A stretch of DNA of 16,382 nt from Rhodoferax sp. (GTDB lineage Bacteria > Pseudomonadota > Gammaproteobacteria > Burkholderiales > Burkholderiaceae_C): contig JAKFXU010000011.1 in the NCBI GenBank assembly GCA_021731215.1, positions 1 through 16,382 on the forward strand, written 5' to 3'. Positions 1 through 7,759 of the stretch are shown here, piece after piece. Each line of letters starts with the position of its first letter. Within the stretch, counting starts at the first letter, position 1. The translations under genes and the position numbers were made by a program. A model generated the notes under the pieces. It searched no databases. It was not told where the DNA came from and saw only the letters and a list, made by a program, of their open reading frames with translations.

Positions 1-174
1 GAGCCCCGCAATGATCGACAGCAGCGTGCTTTTGCCAGAGCCGGAGGCGCCCACAATGGCCACTGTCTCGCGCGCATTCAGGACAAAATCAATATCGCGC
101 AAAATGTCGAGGGTGCCGGTGGAATCGGTCACCGACTTAAAAACGTGTTCCACGGAAATAATTGAATCAGACAT
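1..174 (-). CDS. ybbA: ABC transporter ATP-binding protein, YbbA-like (partial, N-terminal 58 residues)
   Basis: The first 58 codons of an ABC-type ATPase run off the left edge of the window, so the C-terminal part is missing. It starts at an ATG and reads MSDSIISVEHVFKSV. It contains a perfect Walker A loop GASGSGKST at residues 42-50, followed by LLSIIAGL, where the family continues into the Q-loop region. In E. coli the ATPase YbbA is encoded divergently from tesA. The same arrangement here, with an MKL/YbbA-like N-terminus, supports the name. Such ATPases act at the inner membrane with a large permease of the YbbP type, which would lie outside this window. The start codon overlaps the tesA start codon on the other strand (shared CATG). 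No strong ribosome-binding site is visible. The exact transporter subfamily cannot be settled from 58 residues; a LolD-like protein is the main alternative. Confidence 0.8.
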   Translation of the reverse strand, partial: MSDSIISVEHVFKSVTDSTGTLDILRDIDFVLNARETVAIVGASGSGKSTLLSIIAGL

Positions 175-847
175 GAGGCTTTCTTTGTATCGACGACACT
201 TTATCGCGACTGCTGTACTGGCTGCTGTGGCGGGGATATCACCCATGGCTAGCGGCGCAGCGGCATCCAAGGCAACAACGACCCTAAAACCCAAGACCTT
301 GCTGCTGATAGGTGACTCCCTGAGCGCCGAGTATGGCCTTAAACGGGGCAGCGGCTGGGTCGCCCTGCTGGAACAACGGCTGGCGGCGGAGCAACTGCCG
401 GTCACCGTGATCAATGCGAGCAGCAGCGGTGACACCACCTCCGGTGGGCGTTCGCGCCTGGGCGGGTTGCTGGCACAGCACCGGCCAACCCATGTGATTA
501 TCGAACTCGGCGCCAACGACGCCTTGCGCGGCCTGCCGCTGCAGTTGACCAAGGACAACCTGAACCAGATGACGCAGGCAGCCCAAAAAGCCGGCGCCCG
601 GGTGCTGCTGATCGGCATGCAGGTACCGCCCAACTATGGCCAAGACCATGCCGCGCGCTTTGCCGCCCTGTTTGCCGCCGTAGCCAAAAGCAACAAGGCG
701 GCGCTGGTGCCGTTCTTGTTAAAAAATGTCGCCGACTTGCCGGACAGCACCGCGCTGTTTCAGAGCGACCGCATTCACCCCCGGGAAGAGGCTCAGCCCA
801 TCATGCTGGACAACGTGTGGCCGGAACTGAAAAAGCTGCTGCAATGA
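173..847 (+). CDS. tesA: SGNH-family lysophospholipase / arylesterase TesA with signal peptide
   Basis: This 224-residue GDSL/SGNH hydrolase probably hydrolyses thioesters, aryl esters or lysophospholipids in the periplasm. All four SGNH blocks are visible: GDSLS at 47-51 (nucleophile Ser49), the Gly of block II near TSGGRS (about 89-94), GAND at 113-116 (Asn115) and DRIHP at 199-203 (Asp199, His202). The start at 173 is chosen because it gives a signal peptide, YRRHFIATAVLAAVAG, likely cleaved near residues 31-32. The open frame extends upstream to 11, but that part lies over ybbA and is unlikely to be translated. The twin arginine followed by H-F-I resembles a Tat motif, though a Sec signal is also possible. 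The stop overlaps the mnmH start (ATGA). Length and motif spacing match E. coli TesA. The preferred substrate cannot be told from sequence. Confidence 0.92.
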   Translation: MRLSLYRRHFIATAVLAAVAGISPMASGAAASKATTTLKPKTLLLIGDSLSAEYGLKRGSGWVALLEQRLAAEQLPVTVINASSSGDTTSGGRSRLGGLLAQHRPTHVIIELGANDALRGLPLQLTKDNLNQMTQAAQKAGARVLLIGMQVPPNYGQDHAARFAALFAAVAKSNKAALVPFLLKNVADLPDSTALFQSDRIHPREEAQPIMLDNVWPELKKLLQ

Positions 848-1920
848 GTCTGACCACCCTGAACGCGGTCGAAGTTATTGCGCGGCTGCATGAATTTGAC
901 GCCGTCATCGACGCCCGCAGCGAAGGCGAGTACGAGGAGGACCACCTGCCTGGCGCCGTCAACTGGCCCACCCTCAACAACGAACAACGCCACGCTATCG
1001 GCACCCTGTACAAGCAGGTCAATGCCTTCGAGGCCAAAAAGCGCGGGGCGGCGCTGGCGGCGCGCAATATTGCCGCGCACATCGAGCGCGAGGTGATCGA
1101 CAAGCCCAAGGACTGGAAACCACTGACCTACTGCTGGCGCGGCGGCAAACGCAGCGGCTCGCTGTCGCTGATCCTGGACCAGATCGGTTTTCGCGTCACC
1201 CTGCTCGAAGGCGGCTACAAGGCGTTTCGGGCGGCGGTGCTGCAGGATATTCCACGCTGGGTGAGCGGTATCGACTGGCGCGTGATCTGCGGCACCACCG
1301 GCTCCGGCAAAACCCGCCTGCTGCAGGCACTGGCGGCGCAGGGCGCGCAGGTGATCGATCTGGAGGCCCTGGCCAACCATCGCAGCTCGGTGCTGGGCGC
1401 CATACCGGGGCTGGCACAGCCCACGCAAAAGCGCTTTGACACCCTGGTATGGGACGCGTTGCGGCGCCTGGACCGCACGCGTCCGGTGTTCATCGAGAGT
1501 GAAAGCAAGAAAGTGGGCAATGTGGCGGTTCCCACCGCGCTGATCGAGGCCATGCGCCAAAGCCCTTGCCTGAACCTGGTGCTGGCCGATGCCGAGCGGG
1601 TCGCCCTGCTGCTGCAAGACTACGACTTTTTTGTGCGTGACCTTGAGCATTTCTGCCACCGTCTGCAGCTATTGACCGAGTTCCGCGGCAAGGCGGTGAT
1701 CGAAGGTTGGCAAGCGTTGGTGCGGGCGGGAAACATTGAGCCGGTGGTGCAAGCGCTGCTGACGCAGCATTACGATCCGGTGTATCTGCAGTCGATGCGG
1801 CGCAACTTCCAGCAGTTTGAACAGGCAAAAGAAATAGCCCCGAAAAATCACTCGATGGGGGCTATGCAACTATTAGCTCAACAAATTCTTGGGGAACTGG
1901 CCAGCACCAAGCCAGAATGA
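844..1920 (+). CDS. mnmH: tRNA 2-selenouridine synthase (rhodanese plus P-loop domains)
   Basis: This 358-residue protein converts 2-thiouridine at wobble position 34 of certain tRNAs to 2-selenouridine, through a geranylated intermediate and selenophosphate. The N-terminal rhodanese domain (about 1-130) carries the active-site motif YCWRGG with Cys97, the same position as the catalytic cysteine of the E. coli enzyme. A Walker A loop, GTTGSGKT, follows at 150-157 and starts the P-loop domain characteristic of this family (formerly YbbB/SelU). The ATG at 844 overlaps the tesA stop by four bases. Because no clear Shine-Dalgarno sequence precedes it, translation is probably coupled to tesA. An in-frame start 27 bases upstream exists but lies inside tesA and adds no conserved sequence. 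Activity needs SelD, which is not in this window. Confidence 0.95.
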   Translation: MSLTTLNAVEVIARLHEFDAVIDARSEGEYEEDHLPGAVNWPTLNNEQRHAIGTLYKQVNAFEAKKRGAALAARNIAAHIEREVIDKPKDWKPLTYCWRGGKRSGSLSLILDQIGFRVTLLEGGYKAFRAAVLQDIPRWVSGIDWRVICGTTGSGKTRLLQALAAQGAQVIDLEALANHRSSVLGAIPGLAQPTQKRFDTLVWDALRRLDRTRPVFIESESKKVGNVAVPTALIEAMRQSPCLNLVLADAERVALLLQDYDFFVRDLEHFCHRLQLLTEFRGKAVIEGWQALVRAGNIEPVVQALLTQHYDPVYLQSMRRNFQQFEQAKEIAPKNHSMGAMQLLAQQILGELASTKPE

Positions 1921-1966
1921 CTGGCGGCGCGCTGCTGTGCCTGAAACCTGACCGCAGTGCGCAGAC

Positions 1967-2152
1967 TCAGGGTTGCGCAGGGGTGTCCGTGTCTGGCGCT
2001 GGCGCTTCGGAGGCGGCATTGCCATCCGGCGCACTGTCCTCAGCACCTTCTCCGACTTTGCGTTCGGCTTTGTGCTTGAGTTTTTCCTCTTTTTTCTTCT
2101 TCTTCGCCAGCTCTTTCTGACGTTTCTCGTATCCGTAATTGGGTGTTGCCAA
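1967..2152 (-). CDS. Small lysine-rich conserved hypothetical protein
   Basis: This 61-residue protein starts with MATPNYGYEKRQKELAKKKK, continues with alternating Lys and Glu (about residues 10-32), and ends in an acidic Ala/Pro/Asp-rich tail (about 34-61). I recognise the N-terminal pattern from small uncharacterised proteins of Burkholderiales, and that conservation is the main reason to accept it as a gene. It has no membrane segment or catalytic motif. The highly charged, low-complexity composition suggests a disordered protein that may bind nucleic acid, but this is inference. The start codon is TTG, with only a weak GAAAG ribosome-binding element about six bases upstream. The gene lies 78 bases after the DUF2189 gene and runs convergently into mnmH, with 46 bases between the two stops. 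Confidence 0.75.
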   Translation of the reverse strand: MATPNYGYEKRQKELAKKKKKEEKLKHKAERKVGEGAEDSAPDGNAASEAPAPDTDTPAQP

Positions 2153-2191
2153 GGTGTGCTTTCAAGTTGTTAGGAGGACTTTACCATTCCA

Positions 2192-2224
2192 TGCCCCATG
2201 CTTGGCAAATGGGGGGCAGTTTTT
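2192..2224 (+). terminator. Candidate intrinsic terminator reading in the plus direction
   Basis: TGCCCC (2192-2197) can pair with GGGGCA (2213-2218), and alternatively CCCCAT (2194-2199) with ATGGGG (2209-2214). The first pairing is followed directly by GTTTTTC, a short U-tract in plus-strand RNA. There is no U-tract on the minus-strand side. It lies between two minus-strand genes, so it would stop transcripts that read through from mnmH before they run antisense into the DUF2189 gene. The stem is short and the evidence is structural only. Confidence 0.35.
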
Positions 2225-2230
2225 CTTGCT

Positions 2231-3043
2231 TCAAGACGCTGCGGCTGTCGCATCCTGATCGAGCCAGCGCACGCAACCGCGGTAAGCATGCCAGCTCGCG
2301 TGTCCCAGCCAGGGGCCGATGAACAACAGCCCCAGACCCCAGGGAATCAGCGCCACGGCCACCAGCGCCGTGATCATCAGTCCCCATAGCAACATCACGG
2401 CCACATTGCCAAAGACCACCTGCAGGCTGGTAATGGCGGCCGAGATGGCGTCGGTGTCGCGATCCAGAATCATGGGAATGGATACCACCGAGGTCGCGAA
2501 AACCAGCCCGGCAAAGACGCCGCCGATCAACAGATAAACCGCCAGAAAATCCCAGTTCTCCGGGTTGAAGATGACCTTGATGACACCCGTGGTGGACGGC
2601 ATGCCGGTGTTGAAAAATACGGCAAACACCACCAATGAGGCCCGACCCCACAGCAACTCCAGCACCAGCAGCACCAGCACCAACAGGCCCATGCTGCGCC
2701 AATGGGTGTTCCAGCAGGTGAGGGACGCGCCCAGATCAATGGCGCGACCGCTTTCGCGTTGACGACTGATCTCATAGACGCCCATTGCCAGAAACGGGCC
2801 CACCAGCAAACAGCCCGAGGCGATCGACATGACGTATTCGGGCTTGTTGCGAAACACGGCCCCCAGCAGCAGCGCCATGCCCCAAAAGCAAACGCCATAG
2901 AAAATGCTGATGCCCCGCGCAGCCACCAGATCACGCCCGCCGAGCAACAACCAGCGCAATGGGTCACTCAGGCGCAGGTCGACGATTTCCTTGCGCGGCG
3001 CCTCGGACGGTGGTGGCACATAAGGTGCGGGGATTGGGTCCAT
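2231..3043 (-). CDS. DUF2189 family integral membrane protein
   Basis: This is a 270-residue polytopic inner-membrane protein. A soluble, proline-rich N-terminus (1-40) precedes hydrophobic segments at about 44-64, 70-90, 117-145, 165-187 and 210-247. Features typical of the DUF2189 family (BPSS1780-like in Burkholderia) are the GRDLVAARGISIFYG entry into the first helix and the SVVSIPMILDRDTDAISA stretch at 186-202, with its charged Asp/Arg cluster between helices. The function of this family is unknown. The gene starts at an ATG 52 bases after the metC-like stop, with no strong ribosome-binding site. It is followed by the small lysine-rich gene in the same direction. The family assignment rests on recognised sequence pattern, and no role is inferred. 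Confidence 0.85.
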   Translation of the reverse strand: MDPIPAPYVPPPSEAPRKEIVDLRLSDPLRWLLLGGRDLVAARGISIFYGVCFWGMALLLGAVFRNKPEYVMSIASGCLLVGPFLAMGVYEISRQRESGRAIDLGASLTCWNTHWRSMGLLVLVLLVLELLWGRASLVVFAVFFNTGMPSTTGVIKVIFNPENWDFLAVYLLIGGVFAGLVFATSVVSIPMILDRDTDAISAAITSLQVVFGNVAVMLLWGLMITALVAVALIPWGLGLLFIGPWLGHASWHAYRGCVRWLDQDATAAAS

Positions 3044-3095
3044 GGAAGCACTTTATCGAACAGTCCGCCCCCTGACCATTCAGGAAAACACTGAC

Positions 3096-4304
3096 TCAGG
3101 TCAAGGTTTCCTGCAGTGCCTGGGCCAGATCGGTCTGCAAATCGGCCGGCGTTTCCAGCCCGACCGCAAAGCGCACCAGCGTGCCCGGCTGCAAGTGCGC
3201 GGGCCAGCCACTGCGCATGGCGGCCAGGTCATAGGGCACGACCAGACTCATGGGCCCGCCCCAGCTATAGCCCACCTTGAACAACTTGAGCCGGTCGCAA
3301 AACGCATCAATCTGGTGTTGGCCGTAGCGCGGATGAAAGATCACGCTGAACAGCCCGGCCGCTGCGCCCAACCCGGACTGGCACAGCGCGCGCCAATGCC
3401 CGTGGCCGGGCGAATCCGGCAAGGCCGGATGCAGGACCTGGGAAAATTCGGAACGGGTTTGGCACCAGCGCGCCAGCTCGCGCGTGGCTTGATCGTGCGC
3501 CCGGTAGCGCAGCGCCAGGCTCGGCAGCGAGCGCAACACGGCCTCGGCATCGTTGGCGCCCACGCCTAGCCCCAAGCGCATATGGGTGAGCTTGAGCTTC
3601 ATGTGCAGCGCCGCATCGCGCGTGATGACGCTGCCCATCAGCACATCACCACCACCGCTGGGGTATTTGGTCAGCGCATGCACCGAGATGTCAGCTCCCA
3701 AGGCGGGGTTGGAACCGGGCGTCAGGTCAAACGGCGCAAAGGCCAGGCCGGCACCCCAAGTGTTGTCCAGTGCCGTCAGTACGCCGCGCGCCTGGCACAC
3801 CCGCACCAACTCGCACAGGTCGGGAAACTCCAGCGTCACCGAGCCTGCTGCCTCCAACCAGACCAGCCGCGTCTGCGGGCTGATTTTGGCGGCCAGATCG
3901 AGCGGATTCAGGGGGTCGTAAAAGCGGTGACTGATGCCCCAACTTTTTAGTTCGCCCTCGGCCAGCACCTTGTTGGGGCCGTAGGCGTTGTCCGGAATCA
4001 GCACTTCGTCCCCGCTGCGCAGTAACGACAGCGCGACATTGGCAATGGCCGCCAGCCCGCTGGGCAGCAGCAGGCATTGCAACCCGCCTTCGAGCGTGCA
4101 CAGGCGTTCTTCCAGCATGTAAGTGGTGGGGGTGCCGTGCAGGCCGTAGGTGTAGGCGGTTTTGTCTTTCCACTCGAAGTGGCGCATGGCGGCCACACTG
4201 GGGAAAATGACGGTGGACGCCTTGAACACCCCTGGTTGCGGCGCACAGAAGCCCGCCGGCGGCGTGTACGGGTGATGGATTAGTGCCGTCGCGGGGTCGG
4301 TCAT
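3096..4304 (-). CDS. metC: Cystathionine beta-lyase, PLP-dependent (MetC type)
   Basis: This 402-residue cytosolic enzyme of the Cys/Met metabolism PLP family likely cleaves cystathionine to homocysteine, pyruvate and ammonia in methionine synthesis. The PLP-binding lysine is Lys213 in HALTKYPSGGGD, and the pyridine-nitrogen aspartate is Asp180 in LDNTWGAG. The block LEAAGSVTLEFPDL (about 150-163), SWGGPMSLV and the C-terminal LVRFAVGLE (substrate carboxylate Arg) match MetC better than gamma-synthases. The N-terminal phosphate-contact motif reads YGLHGTPT (53-60), whereas E. coli MetC has YGRRGTLT, so the Arg that contacts PLP phosphate is replaced by Leu. The start could be ATG at 4304 (used here) or ATG at 4316; neither has an ideal ribosome-binding site. 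A GC-rich repeat separates it from the phosphoribosyltransferase gene. Confidence 0.87.
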   Translation of the reverse strand: MTDPATALIHHPYTPPAGFCAPQPGVFKASTVIFPSVAAMRHFEWKDKTAYTYGLHGTPTTYMLEERLCTLEGGLQCLLLPSGLAAIANVALSLLRSGDEVLIPDNAYGPNKVLAEGELKSWGISHRFYDPLNPLDLAAKISPQTRLVWLEAAGSVTLEFPDLCELVRVCQARGVLTALDNTWGAGLAFAPFDLTPGSNPALGADISVHALTKYPSGGGDVLMGSVITRDAALHMKLKLTHMRLGLGVGANDAEAVLRSLPSLALRYRAHDQATRELARWCQTRSEFSQVLHPALPDSPGHGHWRALCQSGLGAAAGLFSVIFHPRYGQHQIDAFCDRLKLFKVGYSWGGPMSLVVPYDLAAMRSGWPAHLQPGTLVRFAVGLETPADLQTDLAQALQETLT

Positions 4305-4326
4305 GGTCAACACCATCCTATTGCGC

Positions 4327-4400
4327 CGCCGGGCCGCCCCAAGGCGCAATGCGCCCCCCCGGGGGGCAGCGAACCACGCGCAGCGGGGAGCGTGGGGGCC
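4327..4400. repeat. GC-rich intergenic palindromic repeat, short copy (A)
   Basis: This 74-base element fills most of the 100-base gap between the phosphoribosyltransferase and metC genes. Its ends match the larger copy at 11641-11798: a 15-mer CGCCGGGCCGCCCCA (4327-4341) and a 12-mer AGCGTGGGGGCC (4389-4400), in the same orientation. It contains a near-perfect palindrome of seven C and six G (4353-4367). Overlapping its left end is a perfect 8-base stem, ATTGCGCC (4320-4327) with GGCGCAAT (4343-4350). On the minus strand it begins four bases after the stop codon of the upstream gene. It resembles dispersed repeats I recall from Comamonadaceae genomes. It may help end transcription or stabilise mRNA 3' ends, although no U-tract follows. 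Confidence 0.7.
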
Positions 4401-4404
4401 TCAT

Positions 4405-4929
4405 CTAAACGCGCCATTTCTGAATCAACTGCTCCGGACGCAGCGCGTCGTAGCTCTCGAACGGCTGGTGAATCCAGGGGTTGGTCGGCAAGAATTCGAC
4501 TGAATAATCGGGAGTGAAAGTGGACATGGCCTTGGTCCAGATCACGGCGCTGCGCAGTTCGCTAATCGGTTTGTAGTTGTTTTTGAGCTGCTTGATGACA
4601 GCGTTGAGCGTCAGGCCGGAATCGGCCAGATCGTCCACCAGCAATACCCGGCCGGCGATCTCCCCCTTGGGCGTGGTGATGAAGCGCGCAATGTCCAGAT
4701 TGCCCTGCACGGTGCCGGCATCCGAACGATAGGAACTGGTCGACATGATGGCCAGCGGTTTGTCGAAAATGCGCGACAGGATGTCGCCCGGACGCATGCC
4801 ACCGCGCGCCAGGCACAAAATGGTATCGAACTGCCACTCTGACTGGTAGATCCTGATCGCCAGCTTTTCGATCAGGTTGTGGTATTCGTCGTAACTCACG
4901 TACAGGTGTTTGCCGTCTTCCGTCAACAT
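4405..4929 (-). CDS. Phosphoribosyltransferase (hypoxanthine/xanthine type)
   Basis: This 174-residue type I phosphoribosyltransferase (COG2236-like) probably transfers phosphoribose from PRPP to a purine base in salvage. The PRPP-binding motif is VLLVDDLADSGLTL at 96-109, with the adjacent acidic pair Asp99-Asp100. The LARGGMRPGDILSR segment (40-53) is the usual PPi loop. The exact base (hypoxanthine, xanthine or guanine) cannot be read from sequence. Two ATG codons are adjacent, at 4932 and 4929. AGGAG lies four bases from the first and seven from the second, so the second is preferred. The gene sits 27 bases after purA and probably shares its transcript, which fits a purine-metabolism pairing. 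The repeat copy A follows its stop. Confidence 0.88.
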   Translation of the reverse strand: MLTEDGKHLYVSYDEYHNLIEKLAIRIYQSEWQFDTILCLARGGMRPGDILSRIFDKPLAIMSTSSYRSDAGTVQGNLDIARFITTPKGEIAGRVLLVDDLADSGLTLNAVIKQLKNNYKPISELRSAVIWTKAMSTFTPDYSVEFLPTNPWIHQPFESYDALRPEQLIQKWRV

Positions 4930-4936
4930 CATGTTG

Positions 4937-4941
4937 CTCCT
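4937..4941 (-). promoter_or_regulatory. Ribosome-binding site of the phosphoribosyltransferase gene
   Basis: AGGAG on the minus strand lies in the short purA to phosphoribosyltransferase gap. Spacing is seven bases to the ATG at 4929 and four to the ATG at 4932. This favours the downstream start. It is one of the clearest Shine-Dalgarno sequences in the window. Confidence 0.7.
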
Positions 4942-4956
4942 GAATTAATAGTCAAT

Positions 4957-6336
<1,380 letters not shown>

Positions 6337-6342
6337 TTACGT

Positions 6343-7503
6343 TCATTTCACTGTTCGGATAGCTTGCACGACCCACTGCCCGGCGACCTGAATCAGCTCG
6401 CGATCGCAGTGGAACTCATCAACTTCGCTCTCATGCCCCGGCAAGGCACACACGACCGTCTCGCCGTGCGCGCGCAAGGATGCGATGGCTGCGCCCAAGT
6501 CAGCGGCTTCGCGCCAGGGCGCTCGTACCGCCGCGCGCAAGGGGCGCGCTGCCAGCGCGCCCACCAGGGCTTTGACATCAAGGCTGAAGCCTGCGGCAGG
6601 GCGGTTGCGGCCAAACACGGCGCCTACTTCGTCGTAGCGCCCGCCACGCACCAGCGCATCACAGGCCCCTTGGCTGTAGATCGAAAATCGGGCCCCCGTG
6701 TAGTAGGCATAACCGCGCAAATCAGCCAAGTCAAAGGTCACATTGACCGCGTCAAGATGGCTGGCCAGCCACTTCAAATTCGACAGGGCCGCACGCACGG
6801 CGGATGAGGGCGGGAGTATTTTTTCGGCCTCCAGCAAGACCTTTTCGTCGCCATAAAGCTGAACCAGTGCCAGCAGGCCTTGGCGCGCGGACGGTGGAAA
6901 ATCTTGGGTCAGCGCCGCCAACTCACTGCTGTCCTTGGCGGCCAGTGCCACATGAATCTGCTCAGCCAGGCCGGCGCTGAGCGACACGCCTTCGAGCAGC
7001 GCCCGGACGATGCGGGCATCGGCTAAATCGACACTGGGCGTTTGCACCTTGGCTACCTTGAGACAATCGAGTGCCAGCAGCAGCGTTTCCAGATCGGCCT
7101 CGGGCCCGGCATGGCCATAGATTTCGGCACCAAACTGGAGCGGCTCGCGTGTCGCGCGGGGCCCGCCCGGGCGCGTATGCAGCACCGGGCCGCAATAGCA
7201 CAAACGGGTGACGCCCAGGCGGTTGAGCAAGTGCGCATCAATGCGGGCCACCTGCGGCGTGCTGTCGGCGCGCAGGCCCATCATGCGCCCGGAAAATTGG
7301 TCCACCAGTTTGAAAGTTTGCAGGTCCAGTGCCTCGCCGGCCCCGGTGAGCAGCGACTCCAGATGTTCCAGCAGCGGCGGCATGACCAACTCATAGCCAT
7401 AGCAACGCGCCATGTCCAGCAAGTCGCGACGAAGTTCCTCGATGTGCCGCGCTTCAGACGGCAAGACATCGGCAATATGATCCGGCAGGACCCAAGCAGA
7501 CAT
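6343..7503 (-). CDS. hisZ: ATP phosphoribosyltransferase regulatory subunit HisZ
   Basis: This 386-residue paralogue of the histidyl-tRNA synthetase catalytic core forms a complex with the short form of HisG. That complex catalyses and feedback-regulates the first step of histidine synthesis. The class II fold is visible: motif 2 region [12 protein letters not shown] (119-130) and a HisA-like [16 protein letters not shown] (261-276), followed by [10 protein letters not shown] (285-294). Compared with the real HisRS in this window, the anticodon-binding domain is absent and the HisA motif reads RGYAYY instead of RGMDYY. The start at ATG 7503 gives the usual [15 protein letters not shown]-terminus; an upstream in-frame TTG at 7557 adds 18 unlikely residues. 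No Shine-Dalgarno sequence is visible. HisG should be encoded elsewhere. Confidence 0.95.
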   Translation of the reverse strand: MSAWVLPDHIADVLPSEARHIEELRRDLLDMARCYGYELVMPPLLEHLESLLTGAGEALDLQTFKLVDQFSGRMMGLRADSTPQVARIDAHLLNRLGVTRLCYCGPVLHTRPGGPRATREPLQFGAEIYGHAGPEADLETLLLALDCLKVAKVQTPSVDLADARIVRALLEGVSLSAGLAEQIHVALAAKDSSELAALTQDFPPSARQGLLALVQLYGDEKVLLEAEKILPPSSAVRAALSNLKWLASHLDAVNVTFDLADLRGYAYYTGARFSIYSQGACDALVRGGRYDEVGAVFGRNRPAAGFSLDVKALVGALAARPLRAAVRAPWREAADLGAAIASLRAHGETVVCALPGHESEVDEFHCDRELIQVAGQWVVQAIRTVK

Positions 7504-7560
7504 GTGAATTTGGGGGGCTGTTAAAACGTTGATTTTACCGGGCTCGGAGCGCCGCAATGG
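7504..7560 (-). promoter_or_regulatory. yjeT-hisZ gap with a weak -10-like element
   Basis: The 57-base leader before the hisZ ATG holds GGTAAAATC on the minus strand (-10-like TAAAAT at 7532-7537) and a run of six C (7514-7519). No convincing -35 lies 16-18 bases upstream; TTGCGG is only 14 bases away. It could be a weak internal promoter for hisZ-purA, but this is a guess from composition. Confidence 0.25.
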
Positions 7561-7749
7561 TCACAGCAGCAACCAAATCAACAGCGCCCCGGCAGATAAG
7601 CTGCACATTCCGAAAAAACGCAGCTGACCGTCATTGAGCAGAAGAACCTGCTGGAACAGGCGGCGCCAGCCGGTTGGGGACAAAAACGGAAAAAGGCCCT
7701 CGATCACCAGAACGAGGGCCAGAGCCAGCCAGAGAGTCTCGATAGTCAA
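7561..7749 (-). CDS. yjeT: DUF2065 small inner-membrane protein (YjeT-like)
   Basis: This 62-residue protein has two hydrophobic helices (about 4-22 and 44-62) joined by the loop SPTGWRRLFQQVLLLNDGQLR. That loop, TGWRR and the overall length match the DUF2065/YjeT family, whose function is unknown. E. coli has the same gene between hflC and purA. The gene starts at a TTG ten bases after the hflC stop, giving MTIETLWLALALVLVIEG; no ATG or GTG occurs in a sensible place. The open frame continues upstream into hflC, but that portion is not family-like. No good ribosome-binding site is visible, so expression may be coupled to hflC. Confidence 0.85.
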   Translation of the reverse strand: MTIETLWLALALVLVIEGLFPFLSPTGWRRLFQQVLLLNDGQLRFFGMCSLSAGALLIWLLL

Positions 7750-7759
7750 ACCGACTTTT

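Noticed and set aside
11..172. In-frame upstream extension of tesA
   Set aside because: It lies over ybbA, which shows a clear Walker A on the other strand. Starting at 173 gives a normal signal peptide.
817..1659. Long minus-strand open frames opposite mnmH
   Set aside because: They are shadows of a well-supported gene, with no recognisable motif.
1945..1974. Inverted repeat AACCTGA...TCAGGGTT in the mnmH/small-gene convergent gap
   Set aside because: The stem has a bulge and a 15-base loop, and no T-run follows on either strand, so I do not call it a terminator.
2083..2110. Possible frameshift slippery site in the A-rich part of the lysine-rich gene
   Set aside because: The A6 run is in the zero frame (AAA AAA), not the X XXY YYZ phase needed for classic -1 slippage. 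No downstream frame or structure stands out.
2190..2322. Short plus-strand frame after an AGGAGG-like sequence (2171-2176)
   Set aside because: It encodes a 44-residue product with no recognisable family and runs into the opposite-strand DUF2189 gene. The AGGAGG seems coincidental.
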